33,850 bases of DNA from Bacillota bacterium (lineage in GTDB: Bacteria; Bacillota; Desulfitobacteriia; Desulfitobacteriales; Desulfitobacteriaceae), in contig JAJZPA010000014.1 in NCBI GenBank assembly GCA_021811425.1, positions 1 through 33,850 on the forward strand, read 5' to 3'. The notes under the pieces are model-generated. The model made no database searches and had not been told where the DNA came from. It saw nothing but the letters and a program-made list of their open reading frames with translations. Shown one piece after another: positions 32,071 to 33,850 of the stretch. Positions within the stretch are counted from its first letter, which is position 1. Each line of letters starts with the position of its first letter. The position numbers and the translations under genes are program-made.

Positions 32071-32715
32071 CTACTCCCAAATTAAGCCGCCTTTAAACTC
32101 ATAGGTAAATCCAATCACCTCAAGACGCTTTTTATATTCGAGCTGTTTGTCCTCAAACTTTTGCATACCCCGAGGCGAAAGTGTCGTGTTTCCCGACTCT
32201 GCTCCGTCAAATCCGAGCCCATTTTCGATGTCTTCCTCGGTTAGTTCGTAGAAATCGCAGTTTTCGTGAACCCAATCAGCAAATTCATTCTCAAGATACT
32301 CGATGGTTGTATCCAACCTGTAGCCACCACAAAAATTCTCCTTGACTACTTCCTCGGGAATTGCCTCGCCAAAGATTTTCCTCAATTCCCACTTGCCAAG
32401 CGTTGCATATTGGTAAAATTCGTCTCCTGCATCCATATAAACTCTATCGGCATGGCTCCAGATGGTAATACCCGTCATATAGGAATCTGGAGGATAATAT
32501 CCCTTTCCTTCCACTTCATCATTGATCTGTACCTCTGGCATTGGAACTCCTGTTTTCCTTTTAGGGTGAGCGTCGAATAGGTTAACAGCCAAACGCAACT
32601 GTACGCCTGGAACGTTGACACTATGAGATGATGGCTGGCCTATTATGGTGGCCTTGGTTCTTGCTGGGATAAAGTATTGACCGAACTTCATGTCATTTCT
32701 CGTTATGCAATACAT
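32071..32715 (-). CDS. Hypothetical phage protein
   Basis: 214 aa; GGGAGGTAAGTC before ATG. Confidence 0.6.
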   Translation of the reverse strand: MYCITRNDMKFGQYFIPARTKATIIGQPSSHSVNVPGVQLRLAVNLFDAHPKRKTGVPMPEVQINDEVEGKGYYPPDSYMTGITIWSHADRVYMDAGDEFYQYATLGKWELRKIFGEAIPEEVVKENFCGGYRLDTTIEYLENEFADWVHENCDFYELTEEDIENGLGFDGAESGNTTLSPRGMQKFEDKQLEYKKRLEVIGFTYEFKGGLIWE

Positions 32716-32732
32716 GACTTACCTCCCTTTCA

Positions 32733-32762
32733 ATACCAAAGCCCGGATGTTACTCCGGGCTT
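32733..32762. repeat. Intergenic hairpin element, copy B (possible terminator)
   Basis: ataccaaagcccggatgttactccgggctt: 9-bp perfect stem AAGCCCGGA/TCCGGGCTT at the methyltransferase stop codon. Confidence 0.65.
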
Positions 32763-33735
32763 AAAATAGGCTATCTTGTTTTATTATTGCATTGGCTAGG
32801 TTTCGTTTGGCCTGCTCAAAATAAGAGCCTTTCAGTTCGATTCCCACTCCTTTCCGTCCCATCTTCACGGCCACATAGGCCTCAGAACCAATTCCCAAGA
32901 AGGGGGTAAAGACGATATCCCCTGGATTCGTCCAGAGGTGGATCGCCCTTTCAATAACGTCGAGTTGCAACGGGCAAATGTGTTTCTCATCTTCTTCCTG
33001 CCGAGCTGATTCTCGCTGCAATGTCCGGCTTTGGTTTATATCCATCCAAACAGGAGAAGCATAACGTCGCCAGACTTGGTGAGAGTACACCGGACCTCCG
33101 GTATAAGGCTCGTGTCTTGAAAATGCATCTATATCTGGCTTTGGCCTATCTGCCCTTGGCGCGTTCGGTTCATCTTCGCCAACAAATTCAGTAAGCCCCT
33201 TCGGATGGGAAATTGGCTCATCATTTGTTCCTGGTTTTCGGATGGTTATAAGATAATCGGGAAGTCCTTGCCTGCACATTGCTGAATCTTTGACAAGTTG
33301 TTTGTGCATCAACCCAAGGGCTTTAGTCCGCGTTGCTTCAACCAATGGATCTTTCCAAATTGCCACTTTTGAATGATAGATAAACCCAACGCTTTGGAAC
33401 ATTCGTAGGAGATCCCCAGGAAAGTCCTTTAACCCAATGTATCCATCCCTGTCCTTCATCGCCGGGATATCCATGCAATGAAAGCTGAGTAATCTCCCCG
33501 GCTTTATAACCCTGAACAACTCTTGGACCAGAAACTTAAAGTGAACATAGAATTCGTCGCCTGTTTTGCTGTTTCCCAAATCACGTTCACTATTTGAGTA
33601 TGTGTAAAGGCTTGCAAACGGGGGGGAAAATATCGAGTAATGAACTGAATCGCTCGGTATCTCTTGGATGATCTCCACACTATCGCCGTTGTAGATGGAA
33701 TATTCCTCGGTTATGACTTGATCGACTACTTTCAC
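32761..33735 (-). CDS. DNA methyltransferase (amino-methyltransferase type, SPPF motif)
   Basis: 324 aa, GTG start; 'SIYNGDSVEIIQEIPSDSVHYSIFSPPFASLYTYS', 'ERAIHLWTNPGDIVFTPFLGIGSEAYVAVKMGRKGVGIELKGSYFEQAKRNL'. Confidence 0.88.
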   Translation of the reverse strand: MKVVDQVITEEYSIYNGDSVEIIQEIPSDSVHYSIFSPPFASLYTYSNSERDLGNSKTGDEFYVHFKFLVQELFRVIKPGRLLSFHCMDIPAMKDRDGYIGLKDFPGDLLRMFQSVGFIYHSKVAIWKDPLVEATRTKALGLMHKQLVKDSAMCRQGLPDYLITIRKPGTNDEPISHPKGLTEFVGEDEPNAPRADRPKPDIDAFSRHEPYTGGPVYSHQVWRRYASPVWMDINQSRTLQRESARQEEDEKHICPLQLDVIERAIHLWTNPGDIVFTPFLGIGSEAYVAVKMGRKGVGIELKGSYFEQAKRNLANAIIKQDSLF

Positions 33736-33850
33736 TCAGACACCCCCTGTTGCAGAAAGAAACCACAATGCTCCGGCAATTGATCATCGTCGTATTCTTC
33801 GAATATTTCTTCGGAAATACCACCCGGCGAGTCACATTCTTTATAACTAG
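33732..33850 (-). CDS. C-terminal fragment of a hypothetical protein truncated by the window edge
   Basis: ...SYKECDSPGGISEEIFEEYDDDQLPEHCGFFLQQGVSE*; stop overlaps the methyltransferase GTG. Confidence 0.5.
   Translation of the reverse strand, partial: SYKECDSPGGISEEIFEEYDDDQLPEHCGFFLQQGVSE

Noticed and set aside
1-33850. CRISPR array, reverse transcriptase/DGR, retron, transposase or integrase
   Set aside because: No regularly spaced direct repeats, RT motifs, template/variable repeats, or transposase/integrase sequences seen on reading.

Overview
The window is a contiguous block of a tailed-phage or prophage genome with a contractile tail. Essentially every gene is on the minus strand, so it reads biologically from right (33850) to left (1). 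The host is probably a Firmicute/Clostridia relative; this is an inference from YopX, YjcQ, RinA/ArpU, SpoVS and GGAGG-type ribosome-binding sites. Right part (about 33.8-23 kb): an accessory/early region with a beta-class DNA methyltransferase, RusA, HNH, ASCH, a J-domain protein, two YopX paralogs flanking a radical-SAM protein, a C5-cytosine methyltransferase, an HTH protein, a RinA/ArpU-like late regulator, a structured segment with many inverted repeats, and many microproteins. Middle: metallopeptidase, TerS, TerL, a run of small Cys-rich proteins, an orphan Com-like zinc finger, a rho-independent terminator, then portal and MuF. Left part: a SpoVS-like protein, a 1603-aa multidomain 'polyvalent' protein (HAD + ParB-like + ART-like + RadC/JAB + second JAB-like + ferritin-like + C-terminal phage domain), virion proteins, prohead protease, scaffold-like protein, a major capsid protein with an Ig/FnIII-like insertion, neck proteins, tail sheath and tail tube. 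The strongest leads are: (i) an overprinted gene with a perfect AGGAGG site inside the C5-methyltransferase gene; (ii) about seven repeats in the target-recognition region of that methyltransferase; (iii) the polyvalent protein and the adjacent SpoVS-like gene; (iv) a Com-like gene followed directly by a hairpin/terminator before portal; (v) a duplicated intergenic hairpin/leader element; (vi) unannotated short ORFs I translated by hand. All family calls come from reading the sequence; no search was run.
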